From a bacterium (GTDB taxonomy: Bacteria > Vulcanimicrobiota > Vulcanimicrobiia > Vulcanimicrobiales > SCRA01), in the NCBI GenBank assembly GCA_004298675.1, contig SCRI01000010.1, positions 1-64,000 of the forward strand: a stretch of 64,000 nucleotides of DNA, written 5' to 3'. The position numbers and the translations under genes are program-made. This document shows, in pieces, positions 9,010-18,557 of the stretch (position 1 is its first letter; each line of letters starts with the position of its first letter). Under the pieces are notes generated by a model that was not told the DNA's origin, did no database searches, and was given only the letters and a program-made list of their open reading frames with translations.

Positions 9010-10061
9010 GCTGCCGACGGCGGACGCACCACCACCGCCGGCTCGCCGGCTTCGCGGACCTCCACACGCCCGGCCAACACGGCCCCAGGGACGGCGGCGA
9101 GTGCGGCCGCCGCGTCCTGTGCCGGCACGATCAGCGTGAAGCCGATACCCATGTTGAGCGTCCGGTAGCGCTCCTGGTGCGTCAGTTGCGCGCGGGCGGC
9201 CACCTCCGCCACGATCGCCGGCACGCTCCATGCGCTCGCGTCGAAGACCGCCTTCACGCCCTCGCGCAGCGTGCGCGGAACGTTTTCGAGCAGGCCGCCG
9301 CCGGTGATGTGCGCCATCGCCTTCACGCGCGCCACGCGCTGCACGGCGCGCACCGGCTCGAGGAACGAGGGATGGATCGCCAGGAGACGCTCGCCGAAGG
9401 TGGCGCCGTCGAAGGGGTGCGCCCACTCGCTCTCAGCGATCAGCGAGCGCGCTAACGAGTAGCCGTTGGTCTGCAAGCCGTTGGATGGCAAGCCGACGAT
9501 CGCATCGCCCGGGTCCACGCTCTCCACGTGCGGCAGCTCCGCGCGCCGCACGGTGCCGACGATCGTGCCGGCGAGATCGAAGTGCCCCGGCGCGTAGAGG
9601 CCCGGCATTTCGGCCGTCTCGCCGCCCAACAGCGCCACGTTGTTGCGCCGGCAGGCCTCGTGCACCCCCGCCACCACGCTTCCCGCCATCTCCGGATCGA
9701 GCGAGCCGACGGCGAGGTAGTCGAGAAAGAACAGCGGTGTCGCGTTGGTGACCAAAATGTCGTTGACGCAATGGTTGACGAGGTCTTGCCCGACGCTGTC
9801 GTAGCGCCGCAGCGCCGCAGCCACCAGGATCTTCGTGCCCACACCGTCCGCGGAACCCACCAGCACGTTCTCGGCATCGGGCGACGGATACGCGAAGAGG
9901 CCGGCGAAACCGCCCAGCGCGTCGAGCTGATTGGCATGACGCCAACCCGCCGTCCGCATGCGATAGAGCGCGACCGCCGCGTTGCCGGCTCCGATGTCGA
10001 CGCCGGCCCGCGCGTAGGCATCGTCATCGCTCCGCCCGCGTACTTGGAGTTCCTCGTTCAC
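9006..10061 (-). CDS. purM: Phosphoribosylformylglycinamidine cyclo-ligase (AIR synthase)
   Basis: Closes the imidazole ring of FGAM to AIR using ATP. About 351 residues from GTG 10061; a TTG at 10073 is an alternative, but the conserved start YARAGVDIGAGNAAV lies shortly after either. Family motifs seen: GSADGVGTKILVA, VNHCVNDILV, GGETAEMPGLY, and the C-terminal MAHITGGGLLENVPR. All are intact. It forms an operon with purN through a GTGA overlap and is divergent from pepA across about 250 bp that includes a large hairpin. Confidence 0.96.
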   Translation of the reverse strand: MNEELQVRGRSDDDAYARAGVDIGAGNAAVALYRMRTAGWRHANQLDALGGFAGLFAYPSPDAENVLVGSADGVGTKILVAAALRRYDSVGQDLVNHCVNDILVTNATPLFFLDYLAVGSLDPEMAGSVVAGVHEACRRNNVALLGGETAEMPGLYAPGHFDLAGTIVGTVRRAELPHVESVDPGDAIVGLPSNGLQTNGYSLARSLIAESEWAHPFDGATFGERLLAIHPSFLEPVRAVQRVARVKAMAHITGGGLLENVPRTLREGVKAVFDASAWSVPAIVAEVAARAQLTHQERYRTLNMGIGFTLIVPAQDAAAALAAVPGAVLAGRVEVREAGEPAVVVRPPSAA

Positions 10062-10149
10062 TCTCGCCCTCAATACCTGGTTGCAGCATGGGATGAACCC
10101 GGCAGGTGCGGGCTATACCGCCGCCCAACCCCCGAGTCGGCTAGAGCAT

Positions 10150-10197
10150 TTCACCGTGGAGCGGCCGTGCGCCTCGCAAGGCGCGGCTACCGGTGAA
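10150..10197. other. Large imperfect hairpin in the purM-pepA divergent region
   Basis: TTCACCG (10150-10156) pairs with CGGTGAA (10191-10197), and GCGCCT pairs with AGGCGC around a CGCA loop, with a bulged GCC/GGC helix between. It could be part of the purM leader, a terminator or a structured RNA. No known riboswitch consensus (ZTP, glycine, TPP, cobalamin) was recognised on either strand. Confidence 0.4.
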
Positions 10198-10313
10198 GGC
10201 TTCCGGCTCGCTCATCGTGACAACGCCGCGCCTGGTTGATTCGTTACCCCGGCGGCGCATCGTCATGGATGAGCGACACCAGAGTGAAGTTGCGACCGAC
10301 AAGAGGTTCCTGC

Positions 10314-11972
10314 ATGCAGTTTGGAGTTCACACCGGGGAGCTCTCCTCGCTCTCCGCCGACGCGCTGGTCGTTCCCGTTTACAAGGACGGCTCGAGCGAC
10401 CCCGCTACGCGAGCCGCGGACGACTTGCTCGGCGGCGCGATCGCACGCGCCGTGGCCTGCGGTGAAATCACCGGCAAGACCTACGAGCGCACGCTCTTCC
10501 ACGTGACGCAGAACCGCAAGGGAACCCCACGCGCCGTGCTGGCCGTCGGACTGGGCGCGCACAAGGACTTGAATGCCGTCAGCGTGGGGCGCTACGCGGG
10601 CGCGGCGGTCCGCTATCTGGGCAAGCGTAAGTATGCCGCGCTTGCCGTCGCGCTGCCGGCCGCGGCCGCCAAAGCATTCGCAGCGCAGTCCGCGGAACGC
10701 CTCGCGGAGTGCGCCGTCGCCGCTACCTTCGATACCACCACGCATCGCAGCAAACCGCCCGAGGATGCCGTCGTCACCGCGCGCGTGACGTTGTACGCTC
10801 CCGACGGCGACGCGACGGTATTGGCGCGCGCACTGGCGCGCGGACGCGTCATCGGTGACGGCGTGAATTTGGCACGCGTGCTTGCCAACGCTCCGCCGGC
10901 GGAGCTCACTCCGCAGGCGCTGGCCGCAAGCGCGCGCACGGTGGCGCGCCAAGTGGGTCTGACCTACGCCGTCCTGGAACCGGCGCAGATGGCGCGCCTG
11001 GGCATGGGTGCAATTCTAGCCGTCGGCAAAGGCAGCATCCATCCGCCGCGCATGATCGTGCTCTCCTACCGCGGCAACGCCCGCTCCAAAGAGACGCTGG
11101 CGCTGGTCGGCAAGGGCATCACGTTCGACTCCGGCGGAATCTCGCTCAAGCCCGGCGAGCGCATGGACGAGATGAAGATGGACATGTCCGGCGGTGCCGG
11201 CGTCGTCGGCGCGCTGGCGGCCATCGCGCTGCTCAAACCCAAGCTCAACGTGATCGGCGTGATCGCCGCCGCCGAGAACCTGCCCAGCGGCTCCGCTTAC
11301 CGTCCGGGCGACGTGCTGCGCGCTATGAACGGCAAGACCATCGAAGTGCTCAACACCGATGCCGAGGGGCGCCTGGCGCTCTCCGATGCGCTCTCGTATG
11401 CGGTAGCCAAGCTCGGCGCCACGAAGATCGTTGACGCGGCCACGCTCACCGGCGCCTGCGTCGTCGCACTGGGGTACGCCGCCTCCGCAGCCATGACCAA
11501 CGACGAAGCCTGGTGCAAACAGGTGCTCGAGGCTGCGGCCGCAACCGGCGAGCGCTATTGGCATATGCCGCTCTTCGAGGACTACACGACGCAGATCCGC
11601 AGCGAGATCGCCGACATCAAAAATACCGGTGGCCGCCCTGGCGGCGCGCTGACGGCCGGTGCCTTCCTCAAGGAGTTCGCAGGCGAGGTGCCATGGGTGC
11701 ACTTCGATATCGCGGGCACCGCCTACACCGATCGTGAATCCCCCTACCAGGCCAAGGGCCCAGCGGGCGTTCCGGTACGTGCCTTCGTCGCGATCGCCGA
11801 GTACCTGGCCGGCGGCGCAGCCACGCTCAACGGCAAGACCAAAGCTTGGCTTCGGAGCAGCCCGATCGAACCGCAGCGGCATGCGCCACCGTTCAATAAT
11901 GGGGCGCCCTCGATAAACGGCACCACGCGGCGCGCGGCCCCCGCTCGCGCCGGCGCCCGCCGCAGCCGATAA
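10314..11972 (+). CDS. pepA: Leucyl aminopeptidase (M17 family)
   Basis: Cytosolic di-metal aminopeptidase that releases N-terminal residues from peptides. 552 residues from ATG 10314, which has AAGAGG before it. The N-terminal macro-like domain (residues 1-170) is followed by the catalytic domain with GKGITFDSGGISLKP (metal and Lys ligands) and the signature NTDAEGRL. After the catalytic domain there is an unusual basic, low-complexity C-terminal extension of about 50 residues ending [15 protein letters not shown] small ORF follows 12 bases later and may be cotranscribed. Confidence 0.93.
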   Translation: MQFGVHTGELSSLSADALVVPVYKDGSSDPATRAADDLLGGAIARAVACGEITGKTYERTLFHVTQNRKGTPRAVLAVGLGAHKDLNAVSVGRYAGAAVRYLGKRKYAALAVALPAAAAKAFAAQSAERLAECAVAATFDTTTHRSKPPEDAVVTARVTLYAPDGDATVLARALARGRVIGDGVNLARVLANAPPAELTPQALAASARTVARQVGLTYAVLEPAQMARLGMGAILAVGKGSIHPPRMIVLSYRGNARSKETLALVGKGITFDSGGISLKPGERMDEMKMDMSGGAGVVGALAAIALLKPKLNVIGVIAAAENLPSGSAYRPGDVLRAMNGKTIEVLNTDAEGRLALSDALSYAVAKLGATKIVDAATLTGACVVALGYAASAAMTNDEAWCKQVLEAAAATGERYWHMPLFEDYTTQIRSEIADIKNTGGRPGGALTAGAFLKEFAGEVPWVHFDIAGTAYTDRESPYQAKGPAGVPVRAFVAIAEYLAGGAATLNGKTKAWLRSSPIEPQRHAPPFNNGAPSINGTTRRAAPARAGARRSR

Positions 11973-11984
11973 CGTGAGTACACC

Positions 11985-12224
11985 ATGCTGACACCGCCAC
12001 GGAAGAGACCCCGCCGGACGTCGAGCCGAAAGCTCACCAAACGCGAGCACAATCTCTTGCGGCGTATCTCCTCGATGTTGGAGACGCTGGGCAAGCGTGA
12101 GGATTCGGCAAGCGAGGCGGGATCGTTCTTTCGCGACGGAGCCCATCTGCTCAGCGAACTCGCGGCCTGGGGGCGCATCCAGCGCGTGGTCAACTCCCCG
12201 GCGCGCCCCGAGCCTAAGCGCTAA
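11985..12224 (+). CDS. Small basic hypothetical protein
   Basis: 79 residues, strongly basic at the N-terminus (PPRKRPRRTSSRKLTKRE), then a short helical segment and a Pro-rich tail. No known domain. It lies 12 bases after pepA and its 3' end overlaps that of the convergent MFS gene by 11 bases. The basic N-terminus could bind nucleic acid, but that is only a guess. It is accepted as a gene because of its tight spacing to pepA and codon bias. Confidence 0.5.
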   Translation: MLTPPRKRPRRTSSRKLTKREHNLLRRISSMLETLGKREDSASEAGSFFRDGAHLLSELAAWGRIQRVVNSPARPEPKR

Positions 12225-13602
12225 GCGACGGCGCGCGCAGCAGCGTCCAGGAGACGATAGCGGCAGCCAACGCCAGCAGCGCCGCCGCGAGCATGACGAC
12301 GCTGATGCTGGAAGCGTAGCCGATACCCAGCACTGCGATGCCCAGGAGTCCCGCCGCCCGCGCTACGGCGTTGTTGATCCCCGAAGCCACGCCGGCGCGC
12401 TCCGCGGGGAGGGCGCCCAAGACGGCCGCGGTGAGCGGCGCCACCACGATTCCCATGCCCAGCCCCAGCACGCACGCGGCTGGAAAGAACGTGGTCCAGT
12501 AGTCGGCGCCGATCCCAGGTTGCGTGAAGAGCAGGTAGCCTAGAGCCGCGATCGCCGCGCCCGCGGTTAGCGGAATGCGCGCACCGTGACGGTCGGCCAG
12601 CGCACCGGCGGGGCGCGCGATCAACGCCATCAGCGCGATCATCGGCACCAGCGCGGCCCCCGCCGCCGCCGCGCTATAGTGCTGGCGATCGATCAGCTCG
12701 AACGGCACGAAGTAGAGGGCGCCGCTCAAGGCCGCATACAGCAGGAACGTCGCCTCGTTCGTGCCGCGGAAGGTGGAGTTGGCGAAGATGTCCAGCGGCA
12801 TCATCGGTGCACGCGCACCGCGCTCGCGCAGGAGAAACAACGCCAACATATGCAAACCGGCGGCCGCGACGATCCACACGCGCGCGCTGCTCCAGCCCAC
12901 GCCTTGTGCGTCGAGGGCCGCGAACGTCAACAGCCCGAGCGCCAGCGTGGCCAGAAGCGCGCCCAGCCAATCCACGCTACCGCGCGCGGGCTCCCGGCTC
13001 TCTTCGACGGTTCGCAAGAGCAAGAACACGGCGACGGCCAACGGCACGTTGAGGGCGAAGACCCAGCGCCACGAGAGCAACTGCACGATGACCCCGCCGA
13101 TGACCGGCCCGAGCGCCGAGGTCACGGCGGTCGTGGCCGACCACAGCCCGATCGCGCGGCCCCGCGCCGAGGCGTCGAAATTCGCGCCGATCAAGGCCAG
13201 CGACCCTGGAGCCAGCAGCGCCGCGCCAACGCCTTGCACCGCGCGCGCCGCGACGAGCATGGGCAGCGTCGTACTGACCGCACATGCGAGCGAAGCGAGT
13301 GTGAACACGAGCGTACCGCAGGCGAAGATCCGGCGGCGGCCATAGCGGTCACCCAGCGCTCCCCCCACCAGCAGCAGGGCCGAGAAGAGCAGCGCATATG
13401 CCTCAAAGATCCACTGCGTCTGCGCCAGCGTCGTGTGTAGATCGCGCTGCAGCAGGGGTAACGCCAGATTCACCGCGCTGCCGTCGATGAAGACCATCGA
13501 AGACCCGAGGATCGTCGCCCCCAGCAGCGCGCGCTGCGCTTGCGCAACGCCCGCCGGCCGCGTGCCGCGGATGACACCATCGGAACAGGGGTCGCGGATC
13601 AT
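12214..13602 (-). CDS. DHA2-family MFS drug efflux transporter
   Basis: 462 residues with about 12-14 membrane spans. MFS motif A is present as GGALGDRYGRRRIF after TM2, and the antiporter motif C as LGPVIGGVIV in TM5. WIFEAYALLFSALLLVGG and the 'FIDGSAVNLALPLLQRDL' start are typical of EmrB/QacA-type drug:H+ antiporters of the inner membrane. No EmrA-like membrane-fusion partner is adjacent. It is divergent from the acylphosphatase, and the two starts are 54 bases apart. The substrate is unknown. Confidence 0.9.
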   Translation of the reverse strand: MIRDPCSDGVIRGTRPAGVAQAQRALLGATILGSSMVFIDGSAVNLALPLLQRDLHTTLAQTQWIFEAYALLFSALLLVGGALGDRYGRRRIFACGTLVFTLASLACAVSTTLPMLVAARAVQGVGAALLAPGSLALIGANFDASARGRAIGLWSATTAVTSALGPVIGGVIVQLLSWRWVFALNVPLAVAVFLLLRTVEESREPARGSVDWLGALLATLALGLLTFAALDAQGVGWSSARVWIVAAAGLHMLALFLLRERGARAPMMPLDIFANSTFRGTNEATFLLYAALSGALYFVPFELIDRQHYSAAAAGAALVPMIALMALIARPAGALADRHGARIPLTAGAAIAALGYLLFTQPGIGADYWTTFFPAACVLGLGMGIVVAPLTAAVLGALPAERAGVASGINNAVARAAGLLGIAVLGIGYASSISVVMLAAALLALAAAIVSWTLLRAPSLSA

Positions 13603-13644
13603 GGGTGAGGTTTCCCCTTCACGCCCGGAAGCTCCCTAGCCGGG

Positions 13645-13650
13645 TACGAT
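13645..13650 (+). promoter_or_regulatory. Candidate -10 box for a leaderless acyP mRNA
   Basis: TACGAT followed by six bases and then ATG 13657. A start site 6-7 bases after the box would coincide with the start codon. No good -35 at 17-bp spacing. Confidence 0.4.
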
Positions 13651-13656
13651 GCAGGC

Positions 13657-13935
13657 ATGGCTCGCCTCCATCTGATCGTGCGCGGACGCGTGCAAGGCGT
13701 GGGCTTCCGCGCCACCGTCTACGACTGCGCTATCGACCACGGTCTGAAGGGCTGGGTCCGTAACAACGCCGACGGCAGCGTCGAATGCGTGGCCGAGGGC
13801 TCCGGCGAGGCGCTGGCAGCACTGCAGCGGCTCTTTCGCGCGGGCCCGCCGGGAGCGCGCGTGGCCTCTCTGGACGTGCTGACGGAGCCGGAGTCAGGTG
13901 AGTTCCGCGGCTTCCACGTCCACCCGACGCGATAG
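13657..13935 (+). CDS. acyP: Acylphosphatase
   Basis: Hydrolyses carboxyl-phosphate bonds of acyl phosphates. A 92-residue alpha/beta sandwich with the conserved GRVQGVGFR (catalytic Arg) and GWVRNNADGSVE (catalytic Asn) motifs. A TACGAT box ends exactly six bases before the ATG, and no Shine-Dalgarno is visible between them, which suggests a leaderless transcript. It is monocistronic: a 214-bp gap to gdhA follows. Confidence 0.95.
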   Translation: MARLHLIVRGRVQGVGFRATVYDCAIDHGLKGWVRNNADGSVECVAEGSGEALAALQRLFRAGPPGARVASLDVLTEPESGEFRGFHVHPTR

Positions 13936-14002
13936 GGAACGGGCGTCGCCGCGTCTCCATTGGCGGACCAGGCGGCCGCAAGCCTAAACGCCGGGCCGAT
14001 GA

Positions 14003-15553
<1,551 letters not shown>

Positions 15554-15603
15554 GGCACGGTAAATCCGGAGGCATCGCATCGCCATGCCTCCGGAGGAAC
15601 TCC

Positions 15604-15894
15604 ATGCCCAAAGGCTACGTCCTCGCCGAGATCGACGTTACCGATCCGCAAGGCTATGAGGCCTACAAGAAGCTCTCCTCACAGGCCGTCGCCGCCCATG
15701 GCGGCCGCTTCCTCGTGCGGGGCGGCGAAGCCGTACAGCTCGAGGGGACGCGCGGGCCCAACCGCATCGTCATCCTCGAATTCGATTCGCCGCAGCAGGC
15801 TCAGGCGTTCTACGACTCAGCGCAGTATCAGGAGGCCGCAGCGGTGCGGCGCCGCGCGTCCGTCTCGAACTTCTACCGCCTGACGGGCAGCTGA
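15604..15894 (+). CDS. DUF1330 domain protein
   Basis: 96 residues forming one DUF1330 dimeric alpha-beta barrel domain: KGYVLAEIDVTDPQGYEAY at the start, GGRFLVRGG in the centre, and VILEFDSPQQAQAFYDSAQYQ at the end. All are typical of the family, whose biochemical role is unknown. The RBS GGAGG lies seven bases before the ATG. It sits 50 bases downstream of gdhA and may be expressed with it. The gene beyond converges. Confidence 0.9.
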   Translation: MPKGYVLAEIDVTDPQGYEAYKKLSSQAVAAHGGRFLVRGGEAVQLEGTRGPNRIVILEFDSPQQAQAFYDSAQYQEAAAVRRRASVSNFYRLTGS

Positions 15895-15903
15895 CACCGC
15901 AAC

Positions 15904-16728
15904 CTACACCAGCGTCATCTCTTCGAGCCAGTCGAAGACGACCCTGAAGAACGCCTCCGGCTCCTCAACGAACGGGAAGTGTCCGCTGCGCTCGAAGACC
16001 TCGAGCGTGGAGTTGACGATGCCCTCGTAGAGCGCCAGCGACTGCGAGATCGGAAACGCGCTATTGTACTGGCCGGCCAGCAAGAGCGTCGGCACGGCAA
16101 GCTCGGCCAAACGCTGACGCACGTTCCAGCCGTCGAAGATGCGTCGCCATTGCAGCGCCGCCGGGCTCGACCAGAGCACGCGCGAGAACAAGCTGCGGAC
16201 GCGCTCGTCCTCCGCGTCGTAGAAGAGCAGCGGTAGCGACGCGCGGATCGCGTGTTCCAACGACTCGTCGCGCTCCGAGGCGTCGCTGAGCGCGCTGACG
16301 ACGGCATCGATAGCGCCGCGCTGCAACACCGCTTCACGCGGCTCGCCACGCATGGGAAACGATGGGACGCCGCTCACCAAGATCAGAGACTTCACGCGCT
16401 GCGGAAAAGCCAACGCGTATTCGAGCGCCACGCACGAGCCCCAACCGTGCCCGAATAGCGTGATGCTGGCGGCCCCAAGATGCTCGCGCACGGCATCGAG
16501 ATCGTCCCGCAGACGTTCGATCGTGAGCTCGTCCATACCGGCTCGACTCGAGCGTCCACAGCCGCGCTGATCGTAATAGACCACGCGCATGACCTCACCC
16601 AGACGGTCGAGCCACGGAGACAGCGCGGAGTGATCGAAGCCAAAACCGCCGTGAACCGTCACGCAGAGGTCGCCCTTGCCGACGGTTTCAAGATAAAGCT
16701 CGCCACCCTGAACCGCAACCAAAGCCAT
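15904..16728 (-). CDS. Alpha/beta hydrolase, proline-iminopeptidase-like
   Basis: 274 residues of a single alpha/beta-hydrolase fold. The oxyanion-hole motif HGGFGFDH, the YYDQRGCGRSS segment typical of prolyl aminopeptidases, the nucleophile elbow GHGWGS, and a C-terminal His in RSGHFPFVEEPE complete the triad. It may cleave peptides or esters; the substrate is undetermined. ATG 16728 is preceded by AAAGG and by a good promoter at 16770-16799. Confidence 0.85.
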   Translation of the reverse strand: MALVAVQGGELYLETVGKGDLCVTVHGGFGFDHSALSPWLDRLGEVMRVVYYDQRGCGRSSRAGMDELTIERLRDDLDAVREHLGAASITLFGHGWGSCVALEYALAFPQRVKSLILVSGVPSFPMRGEPREAVLQRGAIDAVVSALSDASERDESLEHAIRASLPLLFYDAEDERVRSLFSRVLWSSPAALQWRRIFDGWNVRQRLAELAVPTLLLAGQYNSAFPISQSLALYEGIVNSTLEVFERSGHFPFVEEPEAFFRVVFDWLEEMTLV

Positions 16729-16769
16729 CTCACGGCCTTTCGTATCACGGCTAGTCGTCGATGGCGATC

Positions 16770-16799
16770 ATTGTACCGCGCAACTCGAGCGCATGGCAA
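16770..16799 (-). promoter_or_regulatory. Sigma70-type promoter for the hydrolase at 15904-16728
   Basis: Minus strand TTGCCA (16799-16794), an 18-base spacer and TACAAT (16775-16770), about 40 bases before the gene start. It lies inside a short open frame (16751-16926) that might itself encode a peptide ending CHALELRGTMIAIDD, so this 207-bp gap is not clearly empty. Confidence 0.5.
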
Positions 16800-16935
16800 C
16801 GCACGTAAACCCCCTGATCAGGGGAATCTCGCATGCCGCATGGCGTCGTCCCAAATGTCCCAGGACCGCCGTACTCGGTAGCCGGTGTAAACGGTGGATA
16901 GTCGAACCAGCACCTAGGACCAACGGGCCGTCGCG

Positions 16936-17709
16936 TTAGCGGAGGCGTGCTTGGAGAAACGTCTCCAGTGCGGCATTGAAGGCGGCCGCATTGTCGAGCT
17001 GCGGCAGATGACCCGCCGCTGGAACGACGCTCAAGAGCGCCCCGGGTATGCACTGCGCGAGATGTCTGGAATGTTCCGGGTCGACGCGGTCGTCCAATTC
17101 GCCGGTGACGACGAGCACCGGCACGGTGATCGTGGCGAGCACGTCCTCCGTGTTCGAGCGGTAGCAGGCACGCGCCGTCTGCAGATAGGCTTCCTTGTCG
17201 CACTGCGCCACGGCTTCTTCCAGCCCGCGCCGTGCCGCTGGAGCCGGCGTTCCCCTGAAGACGGCGGCGGCATACTCGCGCGCGAATTCGTCCATGCTCG
17301 TCGCGGCCAAGCGTTGTTCGCGCTCGCGGATCGGGCGCTCCGGGTCGGCCAGCGCGGCGAACGTATCGCACAGCGTCAGCGAGAGCACGCGCCCGGGTGC
17401 GCGGCGCCAGATCTCCATGGCCCAACAGCCGCCCATCGAGACGCCCACCACGTGCGCGCGCTGCACCCCTAGCGCATCAAGTAACGCAAGCTGACACGCC
17501 ACGATCGCGGCGGCGTCGATGGGCCTGCGCCGGCTCGACTCGCCGTGGCCGGGCGTATCGGCAGCGATGCAGCGAAACTGCGGCGAGCAGCGCGCCACCT
17601 GTTCGCTCCAGATGACTTTGGAGGCACCCAGTGAGTGCAGGAACAGAACCGCCTCGCCCGCTCCCGCCTCGTCGTAGGCGATACGCTCTCCCGCGGCCTC
17701 AACGTGCAT
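16936..17709 (-). CDS. Alpha/beta hydrolase, 3-oxoadipate enol-lactonase-like
   Basis: 257 residues. Motifs in order: LFLHSLGASKVIW (oxyanion loop), DTPGHGESS, the nucleophile elbow GVSMGG, and the C-terminal Asp/His pair in GELDDRVDP and AAGHLPQLDN. The layout is close to PcaD-type lactonases, but no beta-ketoadipate pathway gene is nearby, so the substrate is open. Its start overlaps the 3' end of thyX by 11 bases, so the two are probably cotranscribed. Confidence 0.85.
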   Translation of the reverse strand: MHVEAAGERIAYDEAGAGEAVLFLHSLGASKVIWSEQVARCSPQFRCIAADTPGHGESSRRRPIDAAAIVACQLALLDALGVQRAHVVGVSMGGCWAMEIWRRAPGRVLSLTLCDTFAALADPERPIREREQRLAATSMDEFAREYAAAVFRGTPAPAARRGLEEAVAQCDKEAYLQTARACYRSNTEDVLATITVPVLVVTGELDDRVDPEHSRHLAQCIPGALLSVVPAAGHLPQLDNAAAFNAALETFLQARLR

Positions 17710-18520
17710 CGGCTAGCGCTCCCGTCAGTTGCGCCTCGACCGAGCCCCGCATCTGGATCCAGCCGCGGAAATTGCCGTGAAATGCGTCGTCGTCCGCGGG
17801 TGTCGCGATGTGCTCGAAGGGGCTGAGGTGGCGGCTGGCTGCGAGGCGTTCGTACAGCTCGAGGTCGCGCTGACGATCGCGCCGTCCGTCGTGTGTGAGG
17901 TAAGAGACGCGGGCGCAGCGGGCCGCGCTGATCGCCTTCCGTTGCTCGATCTCCACATGGCGCTCGTCCTCTTGAATCAGCGGCAGATGCCAGGCCCCGT
18001 GCTCGACCGGGCGCGGCGTGCTGGCGTCGAGCGCCGCACGCATCAGCAGCGCGGCGCGGCGGATCTCCGGTTGCGCGCTGGGCGCGCAGCGCAGCGCGAA
18101 GAAGTTGTCCCACTCCGTCGCCGTCACGATCACCGTATGCCAGAGGAAGGGCTCGAGGATGCGGTTGAGCACCTGTTTGTGCACGCCGAGACCGGCGAGC
18201 CTGCGCGCATGCTCCACGGCGGCATCCCGCGCCGACAGCCAGATGCGCAGCGCCTCACGTTCCTCCGTTTCCGTCAACACCTCGGAGGCCGACATGCCCG
18301 CTTTGTTGCGCCCCCACTCGACCGGCACGACCGGATCTTCCAGCACGCGCTCGATCAGCTTGGCCGTGGGGATCGCGCGCGAGCTAGCGCTGTTGCGCGA
18401 GAAGACGCGATGCGTATTGAACTCGGCCAGCACGAAGCGCGGAAAGATCACCTCTAGGGTGATCAGGCGCGCCCCGCGCGGGCTGATGCTGTCCAACAGT
18501 ACTCGTGCAGCGAATCCCAT
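17699..18520 (-). CDS. thyX: Flavin-dependent thymidylate synthase with variant signature
   Basis: Makes dTMP from dUMP using methylene-THF and FAD/NADPH. 273 residues. The usual ThyX signature RHRxxSxNExSxR appears as THRVFSRNSASSR at residues 36-48: the first Arg is Thr and the Glu is Ser, while His37, Arg38, Ser41, Asn43, Ser46 and Arg48 are kept. Family features elsewhere include LNRILEPFLWHTVIVTATEW and RQ/RPVEHGAWH-like contacts. The C-terminal half (LSPFEHIATPADD) is also found in long ThyX forms. No thyA is in the window. Upstream of the hydrolase gene in an operon. Confidence 0.88.
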   Translation of the reverse strand: MGFAARVLLDSISPRGARLITLEVIFPRFVLAEFNTHRVFSRNSASSRAIPTAKLIERVLEDPVVPVEWGRNKAGMSASEVLTETEEREALRIWLSARDAAVEHARRLAGLGVHKQVLNRILEPFLWHTVIVTATEWDNFFALRCAPSAQPEIRRAALLMRAALDASTPRPVEHGAWHLPLIQEDERHVEIEQRKAISAARCARVSYLTHDGRRDRQRDLELYERLAASRHLSPFEHIATPADDDAFHGNFRGWIQMRGSVEAQLTGALADAR

Positions 18521-18557
18521 GGCCGCTTCTTATCGCCGGCGCGAGCCCCGCCCTTCG

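Noticed and set aside
10081-10313. ZTP, purine or TPP riboswitch upstream of purM
   Set aside because: None of the conserved cores of these riboswitches could be found on either strand.
12221-13440. Long open frames on the strand opposite the MFS gene
   Set aside because: They are out-of-frame shadows with Arg/His/Gln-rich composition caused by the GC-rich third position.
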